From positions 1,991,851 to 2,055,850 of the forward strand of contig NZ_LT962671.1 of NCBI RefSeq assembly GCF_900199545.1: a stretch of DNA of 64,000 bases, in the 5' to 3' direction. Positions within the stretch are counted from its first letter, which is position 1. The number at the start of each line of letters is the position of its first letter. The notes beneath the pieces are model-generated. The model searched no databases. It was not told the DNA's origin and saw nothing but the letters and a program-made list of their open reading frames with translations. Below are positions 35,066-43,619 of this stretch, in pieces. The position numbers and the translations under genes are program-made. This stretch comes from Raoultibacter massiliensis. Its GTDB lineage: Bacteria > Actinomycetota > Coriobacteriia > Coriobacteriales > Eggerthellaceae.

Positions 35066-35071
35066 ATTATA
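35066..35071 (-). promoter_or_regulatory. -10 box of a probable leaderless promoter
   Basis: TATAAT on the minus strand with seven bases between it and the A of the ATG at 35059, which places the transcription start on the start codon. The -35 region is weak. Confidence 0.5.
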
Positions 35072-35163
35072 GCGGCTCCGCAGCCTCGATCGATAACAAC
35101 CGTTGCTGCGAAGCCGTTAGGCGATGCTCGAACGAAAAGGACGGCGCGCCGATCCGCTGGAGC

Positions 35164-36780
35164 CTACAGGCTCGCCACGTGACGACCGGTCACGTAACCC
35201 GACGTGATCGCGCGTCCGACCGAAAGCCCTTCGACATCCATCGGATAATCGACGCCTCCGTAGAACTGCCCGGAAGCATTGCCGACCGCGAACAAGCCCT
35301 CGATAGGCTGGCGTTCGGCATCGAGGCATTGCTGGTTCTCATCGACGATAAGGCCTCCAAGAACGGCCGGGACGCTGTTTGCACCACGGGGAACCGCATA
35401 GAACGGGCCTTCCTCGATGGGCACGAGGTACTTCGCACGCTTGCCGAACTCGGTATCGGCTCCCAAAGCGCAAACCTCGTTGTAATGCTCGATCGATGCA
35501 ACGATAGTCGCCTCATCGATGGGATCGATACCCCACTCTTCCTTTTCCATGTACGCATTGATGTTGGCGGCAAGCTCTTCAAGCGTGTTTCCGGAAACGA
35601 ACTTGCTCTCGTCGGGCACTGTCATATTGCCCACGCCGAGCTGCACTTCGGACGGATCTTCCTCAGCCCACTTCTGCGCGGTTTCGAACCAATTGGCAGG
35701 CATGACGGTGAAAAACTTTGCGGCCATCGAATTCTGATAGTCGTATTCCGCGAGGTAGTCGCGCATAAGGTTATTGAGATAGGCGAAGCTCAAAACCTCG
35801 TTCATGAACCGCTCGCCATGGATATCGAGGTTGAGGAACGGCACCTGCAAGCGCGTGAGCGCACCGCCGCCGTGCACCATCTTGCTATGGTTGATAGGCG
35901 TCATCTGGGCACCCGCCCACATGCCTGCGCACATGCCCATGCCGTCGCGGAATGTCGACATCGTTTTGAATCCGCGCAAATCGGGGCAGTAGTAGTTGCG
36001 CATCTCCTCGTTGCCCGAGCAGTCGCCCGACGCAAGGATAACGCCCTTCGAAGCCTTGAACAGCGTGTATCCTCCTTCGGTTTCGCAAACGGCACCCGCA
36101 ACGCGGTCGCCTTCCTTGTAGAACTGCACCGCAGGCGAGTTGTAGAAGAATTCGGCGCCATCCGAAGCGAGCTTCTCGGCGATGGCAAGCGCGGCGTCGT
36201 TATGAGCCCCCTCGAGATGGTTGTAAGTGTTCGCATGCAGGTAGAAGGTGTATCCGTTGTATTCCTTCGACGAATCGAACGGCTTGGATTCCGCTCCTCC
36301 CCGAGCCGCCGTGTCGGCCCACCACGTGATCGCTTCGTAGGAGTTTTTCGCCCATGCCTCGAGCAGCTTGCGATTGCTGCGATAAGCGTTTTTCTCAAGC
36401 AAGTACGCAACGCACGCCTCGACTCCCGCTTCGTCCGTTTTCGTCGTATCGACCGACGCGCCCATGTTTCCAGTGGTTTGAGCGGTGCCGATGTTCTGCA
36501 CGCAAGCGACCTTCGCCCCCGCCTCAAGCGCGGTATGAACGGCGGCCAAGCCCGACTCTCCTGCACCGATGACCACAACATCGAACTCTTTCGTTTCGGA
36601 GAACTCGGTGATGGGATCGGGTTGCCTCAGAAATTCAGGGGTCTGGTCGTTGGCGGAAGACTGGTTCGAGGCCTCCGCAGAGGTTGCCTGCGGCGCGCAT
36701 CCCGCAAGCGCGCTGCCTCCGATTGCCCCAACTGCGGCAATGCTCCCCAGTTTGAATAGATCGCGACGAGTTACTTCCAT
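35164..36780 (-). CDS. Tat-exported FAD-dependent reductase
   Basis: 538 residues from the ATG at 36778-36780, which follows GAGGAAGGGAAG. Signal VTRRDLFKLGSIAAVGAIGG ends at lipobox LAGC. FAD motif DVVVIGAGESGLAAVHTALE. The distal FAD region reads GLFAVGNASGQFYGGVDYPM and EGLSVGRAITSGYVTGRHVA. It lacks the fumarate-type HHTMGG/NRLGG motifs. Sequence layout is closest to the 26.2 kb flavoprotein. It is flanked by two LuxR regulator genes, at 33.6 and 37.0 kb; the former is the best partner because the latter is divergent from another reductase gene. Confidence 0.88.
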   Translation of the reverse strand: MEVTRRDLFKLGSIAAVGAIGGSALAGCAPQATSAEASNQSSANDQTPEFLRQPDPITEFSETKEFDVVVIGAGESGLAAVHTALEAGAKVACVQNIGTAQTTGNMGASVDTTKTDEAGVEACVAYLLEKNAYRSNRKLLEAWAKNSYEAITWWADTAARGGAESKPFDSSKEYNGYTFYLHANTYNHLEGAHNDAALAIAEKLASDGAEFFYNSPAVQFYKEGDRVAGAVCETEGGYTLFKASKGVILASGDCSGNEEMRNYYCPDLRGFKTMSTFRDGMGMCAGMWAGAQMTPINHSKMVHGGGALTRLQVPFLNLDIHGERFMNEVLSFAYLNNLMRDYLAEYDYQNSMAAKFFTVMPANWFETAQKWAEEDPSEVQLGVGNMTVPDESKFVSGNTLEELAANINAYMEKEEWGIDPIDEATIVASIEHYNEVCALGADTEFGKRAKYLVPIEEGPFYAVPRGANSVPAVLGGLIVDENQQCLDAERQPIEGLFAVGNASGQFYGGVDYPMDVEGLSVGRAITSGYVTGRHVASL

Positions 36781-36926
36781 GCTGCTTCCCTTCCTCACGT
36801 ATAGGTACACTACGCCGGCAAGCTCCGATAGCGCTCATCGCCCCGCAAGGTCGGCGGGCATCGGCTCGACGGCAGCAAAGATGATCGCCGCTGCCCCGAA
36901 AAGGCGCATCGGGCATGAGGGAATTC

Positions 36927-36958
36927 TTGGGTTAAATGCATAACCCAAGCTATAACCC
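36927..36958. promoter_or_regulatory. Candidate operator upstream of the 35.2 kb flavoprotein gene
   Basis: Perfect 8-bp inverted arms TTGGGTTA and TAACCCAA around AATGCA, followed by a third half-site TATAACCC. Located about 150 bases before the start codon, in the 253-base gap to the next gene. The TAACCC core resembles elements in two other regulator-reductase gaps. Confidence 0.5.
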
Positions 36959-37033
36959 GATCGTTTGATCAGGCGTTGGGCGTCGGCCGACGAACGGCGG
37001 CGTGCCTAGCAGGTGCCGATTTCGGCGAACGCT

Positions 37034-38446
37034 TTAGCGGGATCCCCGGAACAGCGCGTCGAAATCCTCGCGAGAATGGACGCCGAACTTATCGTATATA
37101 CGGCTCGTATGGGCGCGAACCGCGCCTTTGGATATGAACAGCTCTTCCCCGATGTCCTTAGTCGTCTTCCCCTCGACCATAAGCTGGAAAACCGTAGTCT
37201 CCCGCTGCGAGAGCCCCGCAGAGGCAGCGGCTTCCTCGAGATTCCTCCGCTTCGCCTCCTCGCCGGAAAAGCCAAGCGGATGATGCTCCCGCCGATTGCT
37301 TATCCGCGGCAGATACACCAGCGTCCCAACGAATATGGCCGCCATGATGACAACAAGGGTGACGATCTCGTAATTCCAAAACGACGGATTCAATCTCGTC
37401 AGGCATACGGCCGTATCGTTCACCGTAAGGGAAAGGATCCGAACGCAACCCCCGATGAACATTGCAGACGTTTTCTTGCTGTACGCAAAAGAGCATACCT
37501 CGGAAAACGCAAGCAGCCGAAAGCTTGCCATCGCAGCGCTGAGCAGCATCTGGGAAACCGACGGAGCAGCGCCGAGAAACTCGATGCTGATCAAACCCGC
37601 CGTCATGAGAGGGAGGGCAATCGCATACAGAACCCCCCTGTCGAAACGATCCCCCAGCTTAACCGAGAGCGCGAGAACGAGCAAAGCGGGAACGATTTTA
37701 CCCAACCCCGTTTCGATGGCAGCGTGGGCAAGATGAGTCGAGCTCACGCCCATGCCGTATGCAAAAGCGAACACCGGCACCCAGAGAAACAGCCCCCTGA
37801 AGCCGGCAAGGTCACGCGCGCTCGGCACCTTGCACTCCGCCAACCCCGTTGCAGCAGACTTCCCAACGCAGAAACGCACCTGCGCGAAAGACGAACCCGC
37901 CAAAACCAGAGCGAGCACGCTACCCGCAATCGGGCCCATTCCGGTTATCGCCGGCAAAAGCAAAGCACGCGCGATATACGAGACGGCAAGCACCTGCACC
38001 ACCCTTATGGGAGCAAGCAGCCCGCAGACGTCAACCCATTGGCAAAACAGCATACCCGACCCGATACCGAGCCCAACGAAGCTGGCAACGACAATCTGCT
38101 CCCCGATCGGAATGCCCAGCAGCGACAGCAAAGGAATCGCTCCGCAGACTGCCAAAACGACACTTGGCAGCAAACGCAGGGTGCTTTTCGTCCTGCTGCG
38201 ATCGAGCGCATAGCAAAGCGCCATGTACAAAAGCACGCCGATTATCTTTCCGCAATCGACGATGAGGTAGAAATCCCCCGAGACAAACGGCTCGGGCATT
38301 GCCGCAACGCCGAAAAACCCGCTCAGCCAAACGGGCCACTCATGGACGCATCGGTAGATGCCGACGCCGATGCCCGCATACAAAACAACGGCGCCCTCTT
38401 TGGCGAAAGAAGCCAGCATTCCCCTCGGCATGTTTATTTCGACCAT
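37034..38446 (-). CDS. LuxR-type transcriptional regulator with N-terminal polytopic membrane domain
   Basis: 470 residues from the ATG at 38444-38446. About twelve hydrophobic segments (first FAKEGAVVLYAGIGVGIYRC), then LSQRETTVFQLMVEGKTTKD with ISKGAVRAHTSRIYDKFGVH, the LuxR DNA-binding domain. The start is uncertain: GGGAGG touches this ATG, and ATGs at 38431 and 38506 are alternatives. The longer form would need codons CTA, AGG and ATA, which look rare here, and would lie upstream of a likely transcription start near 38488. Divergent from the FMN-domain flavoprotein gene at 38675, its probable target. Confidence 0.85.
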   Translation of the reverse strand: MVEINMPRGMLASFAKEGAVVLYAGIGVGIYRCVHEWPVWLSGFFGVAAMPEPFVSGDFYLIVDCGKIIGVLLYMALCYALDRSRTKSTLRLLPSVVLAVCGAIPLLSLLGIPIGEQIVVASFVGLGIGSGMLFCQWVDVCGLLAPIRVVQVLAVSYIARALLLPAITGMGPIAGSVLALVLAGSSFAQVRFCVGKSAATGLAECKVPSARDLAGFRGLFLWVPVFAFAYGMGVSSTHLAHAAIETGLGKIVPALLVLALSVKLGDRFDRGVLYAIALPLMTAGLISIEFLGAAPSVSQMLLSAAMASFRLLAFSEVCSFAYSKKTSAMFIGGCVRILSLTVNDTAVCLTRLNPSFWNYEIVTLVVIMAAIFVGTLVYLPRISNRREHHPLGFSGEEAKRRNLEEAAASAGLSQRETTVFQLMVEGKTTKDIGEELFISKGAVRAHTSRIYDKFGVHSREDFDALFRGSR

Positions 38447-38453
38447 CCTCCCG

Positions 38454-38524
38454 CAGGTGCGATGCGCACCGGTGCGATCGCACCTGAAGTTTAGCATCTT
38501 ATCCATTTTAAGCCGTTTAAACAA
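38454..38524 (-). promoter_or_regulatory. Promoter of the 37.0 kb LuxR gene with a nested palindrome at the transcript start
   Basis: On the minus strand TTGTTT (38519-38524) and TAAGAT (38496-38501) are spaced by 17 bases. Just downstream, arms CAGGTGCGAT (38454-38463) and ATCGCACCTG (38477-38486) flank an inner palindrome GCACCGGTGC. The element is either an operator at +1 or a hairpin in the 5' leader that could expose or hide the ribosome binding site. Confidence 0.5.
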
Positions 38525-38674
38525 CCAATCGAAATCATTTTAAGCGCCATTAAGCGCTTGCGCCCCGATCGCATTTCGTAAGGTTGTCGTCGTCTCGCAA
38601 GGAGGCGGCTGCCGGCATGACGCCGCGCAACCCGAGACGCGGAAACACACAGAACCAACGAGATCGGAGAAACC

Positions 38675-40645
38675 ATGACCGAGAAGAACCTTGTACGGGG
38701 AATGACACGCCGCACGTTTATCGGCGGAGCAAGCATCTTCGCCGCAAGCGCATTGACAATGGGCCTGTCGGGCTGCGCGCCGAGCGGCGGCGACTCGCAA
38801 ACGGCAACCCAGTCCTATACCGCGGGAACCTACACCGCAAGCTTTGACGGCAAAAACAGCGCCGTCGAAGTCTCCGTAACCTTCTCGGAAGACGCCATCA
38901 CCGACATCGCCATCGGAGAACACTACGAAACCGTCGGAGTGTCGGATTTGGCTTTGACCAAAGTTCCGCAAGCCATCATCGACGAGCAGAGCCTTGCGGT
39001 CGACACGGTCAGCGGCGCCACCCTATCGAGCATGGCGATCATCAACGCCGTTCAAGATTGCGTCGAACAGGCGGGTGGCAACGCGTCGGCGCTCAAATCA
39101 TCGAAGAAAGACAAGCCTGAACCCCAGAGCATCGAGAAGACGGCGGATGTCATCGTCGTGGGCGGCGGCGGAGCAGGCACGATGGCGGCAATCAGCGCAG
39201 CGAAGCAAGGCGCATCGGTCATCATCCTCGAAAAAGCCGATTACCTTGGCGGAAACACGCGAGTCAGCGGCGGCATCTTCAACTCCGCCGACCCCGAGGC
39301 TCAAGGAAGCATCGAGATGACCGACACGCTCAGAGAAACCGTTGCAGCCGCCCTTGACGAAGATCCCGCAAACGAGGTCCACGCCCAGCTGCAGGCAGAT
39401 GTCAAAGCTCAGTACGACGAATATCTCGCCTCGGGAAGCACCAGCCTGTTCGATACGCCCGAATGGCACGCGCTGCAGACCTACAACGGAGGCGACAAAA
39501 TCGGAAACATCTCCCTGATCAGAACTCTCACGGGCAACGCACTCGACTCCATCCACGAGCTGGAAAGTATGGGAGTCGAGTACAAACCCGAGGTCGACCA
39601 AGCCGGCGGCGCGCTCTGGCAGCGCACCCACCGCCCAACGGGAGTGCTTGGTTCGAGCTATTTCAATGCCTACGAAAAGCAGATAGACGCCCTTGGCGAT
39701 CTTGTCGAAATCGCACATCGTGCCGAAGCAAAAAGCCTGATCATGGATAGATCGAAGGTAGTTGGAGTAACCGCGTCGGACCGCGATGGCAACGAGTACA
39801 CCTTCAATGCGGGAAAAGCCGTCATCCTCGCCACGGGCGGATTCGCCGCCAACGTCGAGCTGCGACAGGAGTATTGCGAAGGCGAGAAATGGCCCGATCT
39901 CGGCTCTTCGCTCAAGTCGACCAATATGCCCGGGGTAACGGGCGACGGCATCTTCATGGCGCGAGACGCCGGTGCCAACCTCGTCGATATGGACCAGATC
40001 CAATTGCTGCATTCCGCCTGCATGCGCAACGGCGATGCAGACTGGGCGCTTAAGTACTCGGTGGGTACAAGCATCTTCGTAAACCAGGAGGGCGAACGCT
40101 TCATCAACGAGGATGCCCGTCGCGACGAGCTCTGCCTCGCTATCTTCGAGCAAACGAACAAGATGATGTACATCGTGCAGAGCGGAGACACCTACCCCGA
40201 TCCCGACGAGATGATCATGAACGGAGGCGTCCCCTTGGCTAAATGCGTTTCCACAGGCGACGCGTTCGTCGCCGACACGCTCGACGAGCTGGCGAAGATG
40301 ATCGATATGCCGGCAGACACCCTTCAGAAAACCGTCGATGCCTATAACGCAGCCGTAGAATCCGGCGAGGACGAGTTCGGAAGGAAACTTTTGAGCACCA
40401 AGCTCGAAAAGGGCCCCTGGTATGCGCTCAACCGTGCGCCTTCCGCCCACCACACCATGGGCGGCATACAGATCGATACCGAATGCCACGTCATCGACAG
40501 CAAGGGAAATCCGATCGAAGGCCTATACGGAGCAGGCGAAGTCACAGGCGGAATCCACGGCGGCAACCGCTTGGGCGGAAACGCCGTTGCCGACACCGTA
40601 GTATTCGGACGCATAGCCGGCTACAACGCCGCAATGGAAGCTTAA
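38675..40645 (+). CDS. Tat-exported fumarate reductase-like flavoprotein with N-terminal FMN-binding domain
   Basis: 656 residues. Signal MTRRTFIGGASIFAASALTM with lipobox LSGC. Residues 45-135 form an FMN-binding domain with the attachment motif DTVSGATLSS (threonine 116 expected to carry covalent FMN). From about 155 there is the flavoprotein domain with DVIVVGGGGAGTMAAISAAK. Active-site motifs of the fumarate/urocanate/methacrylate reductase group are intact: RTHRPTG, SAHHTMGGIQID and VTGGIHGGNRLGGNAVAD. It probably reduces the double bond of an unsaturated carboxylate, receiving electrons through the FMN domain. Of the six flavoproteins here it alone has this domain and motif set. Ribosome binding site GGAG. 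Confidence 0.92.
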   Translation: MTEKNLVRGMTRRTFIGGASIFAASALTMGLSGCAPSGGDSQTATQSYTAGTYTASFDGKNSAVEVSVTFSEDAITDIAIGEHYETVGVSDLALTKVPQAIIDEQSLAVDTVSGATLSSMAIINAVQDCVEQAGGNASALKSSKKDKPEPQSIEKTADVIVVGGGGAGTMAAISAAKQGASVIILEKADYLGGNTRVSGGIFNSADPEAQGSIEMTDTLRETVAAALDEDPANEVHAQLQADVKAQYDEYLASGSTSLFDTPEWHALQTYNGGDKIGNISLIRTLTGNALDSIHELESMGVEYKPEVDQAGGALWQRTHRPTGVLGSSYFNAYEKQIDALGDLVEIAHRAEAKSLIMDRSKVVGVTASDRDGNEYTFNAGKAVILATGGFAANVELRQEYCEGEKWPDLGSSLKSTNMPGVTGDGIFMARDAGANLVDMDQIQLLHSACMRNGDADWALKYSVGTSIFVNQEGERFINEDARRDELCLAIFEQTNKMMYIVQSGDTYPDPDEMIMNGGVPLAKCVSTGDAFVADTLDELAKMIDMPADTLQKTVDAYNAAVESGEDEFGRKLLSTKLEKGPWYALNRAPSAHHTMGGIQIDTECHVIDSKGNPIEGLYGAGEVTGGIHGGNRLGGNAVADTVVFGRIAGYNAAMEA

Positions 40646-40664
40646 CGTACCCAAGCAAGAAAAA

Positions 40665-40696
40665 GCGACCCGGGCATGCAACGATGCCTGGGTCGC
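40665..40696 (-). terminator. Terminator of the hydantoinase cluster
   Basis: 13-bp stem GCGACCCGGGCAT / ATGCCTGGGTCGC (one G-U pair) followed on the minus strand by TTTTTCTTG. It may also stop transcripts of the convergent flavoprotein gene, which ends 20 bases away. Confidence 0.8.
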
Positions 40697-40729
40697 TCCG
40701 CCCCTGCCTGCGCCTTGCTCGGTCGCTTG

Positions 40730-40767
40730 CGCTGTGCGTTTGCATCGGTGCAAGCAAACGCACAGCG
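40730..40767. other. Second hairpin downstream of the hydantoinase cluster
   Basis: Perfect 14-bp arms CGCTGTGCGTTTGC and GCAAACGCACAGCG without a U-tract. It lies between the hydantoinase gene stop and the terminator; likely a transcript-stabilising or back-up structure. Confidence 0.55.
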
Positions 40768-40782
40768 AAGCCCGTTACACGG

Positions 40783-42336
40783 CTACTTGCCCAAATCGCC
40801 CGCGGCTTTCGCCTTCACGCGGTTCGTGTGGCCGGGATAGTACGCAAGCGGAACATCCTCGATGTCGATGATCTCGACGGTTCCGCGAACGGCCCCCGCA
40901 GCAACGGCCTCCTCGATTGCCGCGGCGCGCGCGGCTGCAAGCGCCTCCTCACGCGGCACCTCGTCGTAGTCGACGAGCGCCTCGTAAGTTCCGCTCACCT
41001 TCGAAATCGCGGAGCCGATGGCGTTCGCGCATCCCGAGTGCTCGGGCTTGACGACCTTCGACGTACCCGTCAGATCGGTCGGCAGGATGATCGAGCCGCC
41101 GCCGACCAGAACGACGTCGATATCGTCGTTCGAAACCTTCATGACGTCGATGCCCTCTTCCACCAGCTCGCGTATCGCAGCCATCGCCTTTTCAGCAAGC
41201 TCGTCGGAAATGCCCGCGACAAGCGAGGCGTCCCCCACTTCGGCCATGCCGAGCCGCACGGCAATATCGGTTGCACACATCGTATCGCCCCCGAACACAA
41301 GAGCGCGCTCCGTGATGGCATAGCCCACCGAATCGGGTCCGACCGTCACGGTGCCGTCTTCGCGCTCGCGTACGATCGAACCGCCGCCAAGGCCGATCGA
41401 CACGACATCGGGCATACGGAAATTCGTGCGCACGCCACCGATCGTCACCGCTACGCCGCTCTCGCGCGGAAACCCATGTGCAAGCACGCCAAGATCGGTG
41501 GTCGTCCCGCCCACGTCGATGATGATAGCGTCATCCATATGAGAAAGATAGCTTGCTCCCCGAATGGAGTTCGTCGGTCCGCAGGCGATGGTGAATATGG
41601 GATAGCGACGCGCGTACTCCATGGTCATAAGCGTACCGTCGTTTTGCGAAAGATACACATCGGCGTTGGTCACGCCCTTGTCGGCAAGGCTTTCCGCAAA
41701 ACCCTCGGTGAACCGTCTGGCAACATCGTAGAGCGCTGCGTTCAGAATAGTCGCATTCTCGCGCTCGATCAGGCCCATCGAGCCGATTTCGCTTGAAATA
41801 GAAACATGCACGCCATCGCCCAGAACCTCGGTTGCAATGCGTGCGGCCGAAAGCTCGTCATCGTTGCGCACGGTCGAGAACACGCACGAAATAGCCACGG
41901 CTTCCACCCTGCCCTTGACGCCCTCGAAAAACGCACGGCATGCCGCCTCGTCGAATTCGGCCAAGCGCTTGCCATCGTATTCGAAGCCGCCCTCGATGAT
42001 GGTCTCGGCAACGCTGACCGCGCGAATGTCATCGGCCCAATCGACCATCGGGGGAATGCCCACCGTAGCCGGGGCGCCGATGCGCAGCACCGCGATAGGG
42101 GCCAAGCCCTTCCGCTCGACGATCGCGTTCGTGCATTGCGTCGTGCCGAGCATGGCCTGGCTGATCTGAGAACGGTCGATACCGCTCGCTTCGAGCACGG
42201 CGTCCATGGCGCCCATGATGCCCTGCGTGATGTCGACGGAGGTGGGATGCTTCACGGCCGCGACGATGGAGAGGTCTTCGTCGATCAGGACAGCGTCGGT
42301 ATTCGTGCCGCCGACATCGATGCCGAGTTTATACAT
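40783..42336 (-). CDS. Hydantoinase/oxoprolinase family protein (HyuA type)
   Basis: 517 residues from the ATG at 42334-42336, preceded by GGAAGGAGG; a 39-residue extension is rejected. N-terminus MYKLGIDVGGTNTDAVLIDE is the actin-like phosphate loop of the Hydant_A_N domain, followed by the Hydantoinase_A domain with IIDVGGTTTDLGVLAHGFPR and DVVSIGLGGGSIVRERED. The family opens cyclic amides such as hydantoins or 5-oxoproline with ATP. Its start overlaps the DUF917 gene by eight bases, a pairing seen in many genomes. Last gene of the cluster. Confidence 0.88.
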   Translation of the reverse strand: MYKLGIDVGGTNTDAVLIDEDLSIVAAVKHPTSVDITQGIMGAMDAVLEASGIDRSQISQAMLGTTQCTNAIVERKGLAPIAVLRIGAPATVGIPPMVDWADDIRAVSVAETIIEGGFEYDGKRLAEFDEAACRAFFEGVKGRVEAVAISCVFSTVRNDDELSAARIATEVLGDGVHVSISSEIGSMGLIERENATILNAALYDVARRFTEGFAESLADKGVTNADVYLSQNDGTLMTMEYARRYPIFTIACGPTNSIRGASYLSHMDDAIIIDVGGTTTDLGVLAHGFPRESGVAVTIGGVRTNFRMPDVVSIGLGGGSIVREREDGTVTVGPDSVGYAITERALVFGGDTMCATDIAVRLGMAEVGDASLVAGISDELAEKAMAAIRELVEEGIDVMKVSNDDIDVVLVGGGSIILPTDLTGTSKVVKPEHSGCANAIGSAISKVSGTYEALVDYDEVPREEALAAARAAAIEEAVAAGAVRGTVEIIDIEDVPLAYYPGHTNRVKAKAAGDLGK

Positions 42337-43468
42337 TGCCGGCCTCCTTCCCCGAAACAGCTGCATCGACGGCGAATCTGCCGCCCTTGCAGCGTTCTTC
42401 GATCGGAATGTAATCGGTGTCGATGCCGAAGTAGCGCGGACCCACCAGATCAAGCCCCTCTTGGGTTCTCCACAGATGGAAGCATTCGAGGCCGACGACC
42501 AGCACGCGCTTGCCGTATTTGAGCGCGTCTGTCGGCACGGGTCTGAACGTTTCGGTATCTACCAGGCAAATGAGATCGGGCGTCGTGGCAAGTATCTCGC
42601 CATCGACCACCGCGCACAGATTCTCGTTCTGGAATTCGACGTGCGCTTCGCCGCCCTTGTATTCCCCGATGCCGTCGAGCACGACCTTGCCGAAATTGAA
42701 CGAACCGCGCACCTCGCGCAGCACGTCGGATATCTTCCCCTTGAACAGGCGATGTCCGCCAACGAAATCGAGGAAGTACTCTTCGGGGGTCTTGTCGCCC
42801 GCGTTGTCTTTCGCAAGCCTGATGGCGCGGCCGATCTCTTCGGAGCGCGTTACGATTCCATGCACGCCGTACTTGCGCAGCGTTTCGGCATCCATGCAGA
42901 ACAGCGAGATCGTGATCGTACCGCCGCACTCGGTGGTCACCGAGCGTGCGATGTTTTCGGTCCACTTGTTCGTAATGGTGGACAGAATGCCCGAATTGCC
43001 CTTCTCGTCGATCCACGCCATCGGCGTCGCCGACGCACCGCCGATGGTAAAGGTGACCATCTGCAGCTCGGGAAACGCACGCCCCATGCCGTCGACGTCG
43101 ACCATCGGAATGCCGAGGCGCGCCGCGGCCGCAATCGGCAACATGGAATTCACGCCGCCAGCTTCTATCGGCATCGTCGCGTAGATTTCCTTGCCGTAGA
43201 ACCGCGAGATCATATCGAAAAGCTGCGCGAATTCGTTTGCGCCCACGCCCTTCTCCGCAAGGATGGACGGAGCGCCCATGGAAGCCGCCGGCATGATGAA
43301 GGCGCCGTCGGGAACCTCGTCGATGCCGATCATTTTCACCGGCCCGCATTCCTTCACCGCCCCGATCGCGGTGAGCTTCCCGATATAGGGATCGCCTCCC
43401 CCGCCCGCACCGAGCAGCGCCGCACCGAGGGCGATGTCTTCGATTTCCTGTATGCCCAGCTCTCTCAT
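42329..43468 (-). CDS. DUF917 family protein (S-methyl thiohydantoin desulfurase-like)
   Basis: 379 residues from the ATG at 43466-43468 with AAAGGA upstream. It starts MRELGIQEIEDIALGAALLG with AGGGGDPYIGKL, the DUF917 opening, and continues with DGMGRAFPELQMVTFTIGGA. The family includes enzymes acting on thiohydantoins, although few are characterised. It is translationally coupled to the HyuA-type gene and sits downstream of an NCS1 permease gene, consistent with uptake and breakdown of a hydantoin-like compound. Confidence 0.85.
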   Translation of the reverse strand: MRELGIQEIEDIALGAALLGAGGGGDPYIGKLTAIGAVKECGPVKMIGIDEVPDGAFIMPAASMGAPSILAEKGVGANEFAQLFDMISRFYGKEIYATMPIEAGGVNSMLPIAAAARLGIPMVDVDGMGRAFPELQMVTFTIGGASATPMAWIDEKGNSGILSTITNKWTENIARSVTTECGGTITISLFCMDAETLRKYGVHGIVTRSEEIGRAIRLAKDNAGDKTPEEYFLDFVGGHRLFKGKISDVLREVRGSFNFGKVVLDGIGEYKGGEAHVEFQNENLCAVVDGEILATTPDLICLVDTETFRPVPTDALKYGKRVLVVGLECFHLWRTQEGLDLVGPRYFGIDTDYIPIEERCKGGRFAVDAAVSGKEAGNV

Positions 43469-43619
43469 ATGCAATCCTTTCAGGAATAACGTCCCGAACA
43501 ATCGGGAACCGTCCACCTTCTGCGTGCGAACCGCCCAAACGCCATTCGCGAAGCCCCGAGCAACTCGGCTTCTTGCACCGGTTTTCCGCGCAACCGAACC
43601 GTCTTGCGGCAATCGGGCT

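Noticed and set aside
35164..36780. Assigning the 37.0 kb LuxR gene as regulator of the 35.2 kb flavoprotein
   Set aside because: That regulator gene is divergent from the 38.7 kb reductase gene, and the regulator gene at 33.6 kb is otherwise unpaired, so the one-to-one pairing is more economical. Not proven.
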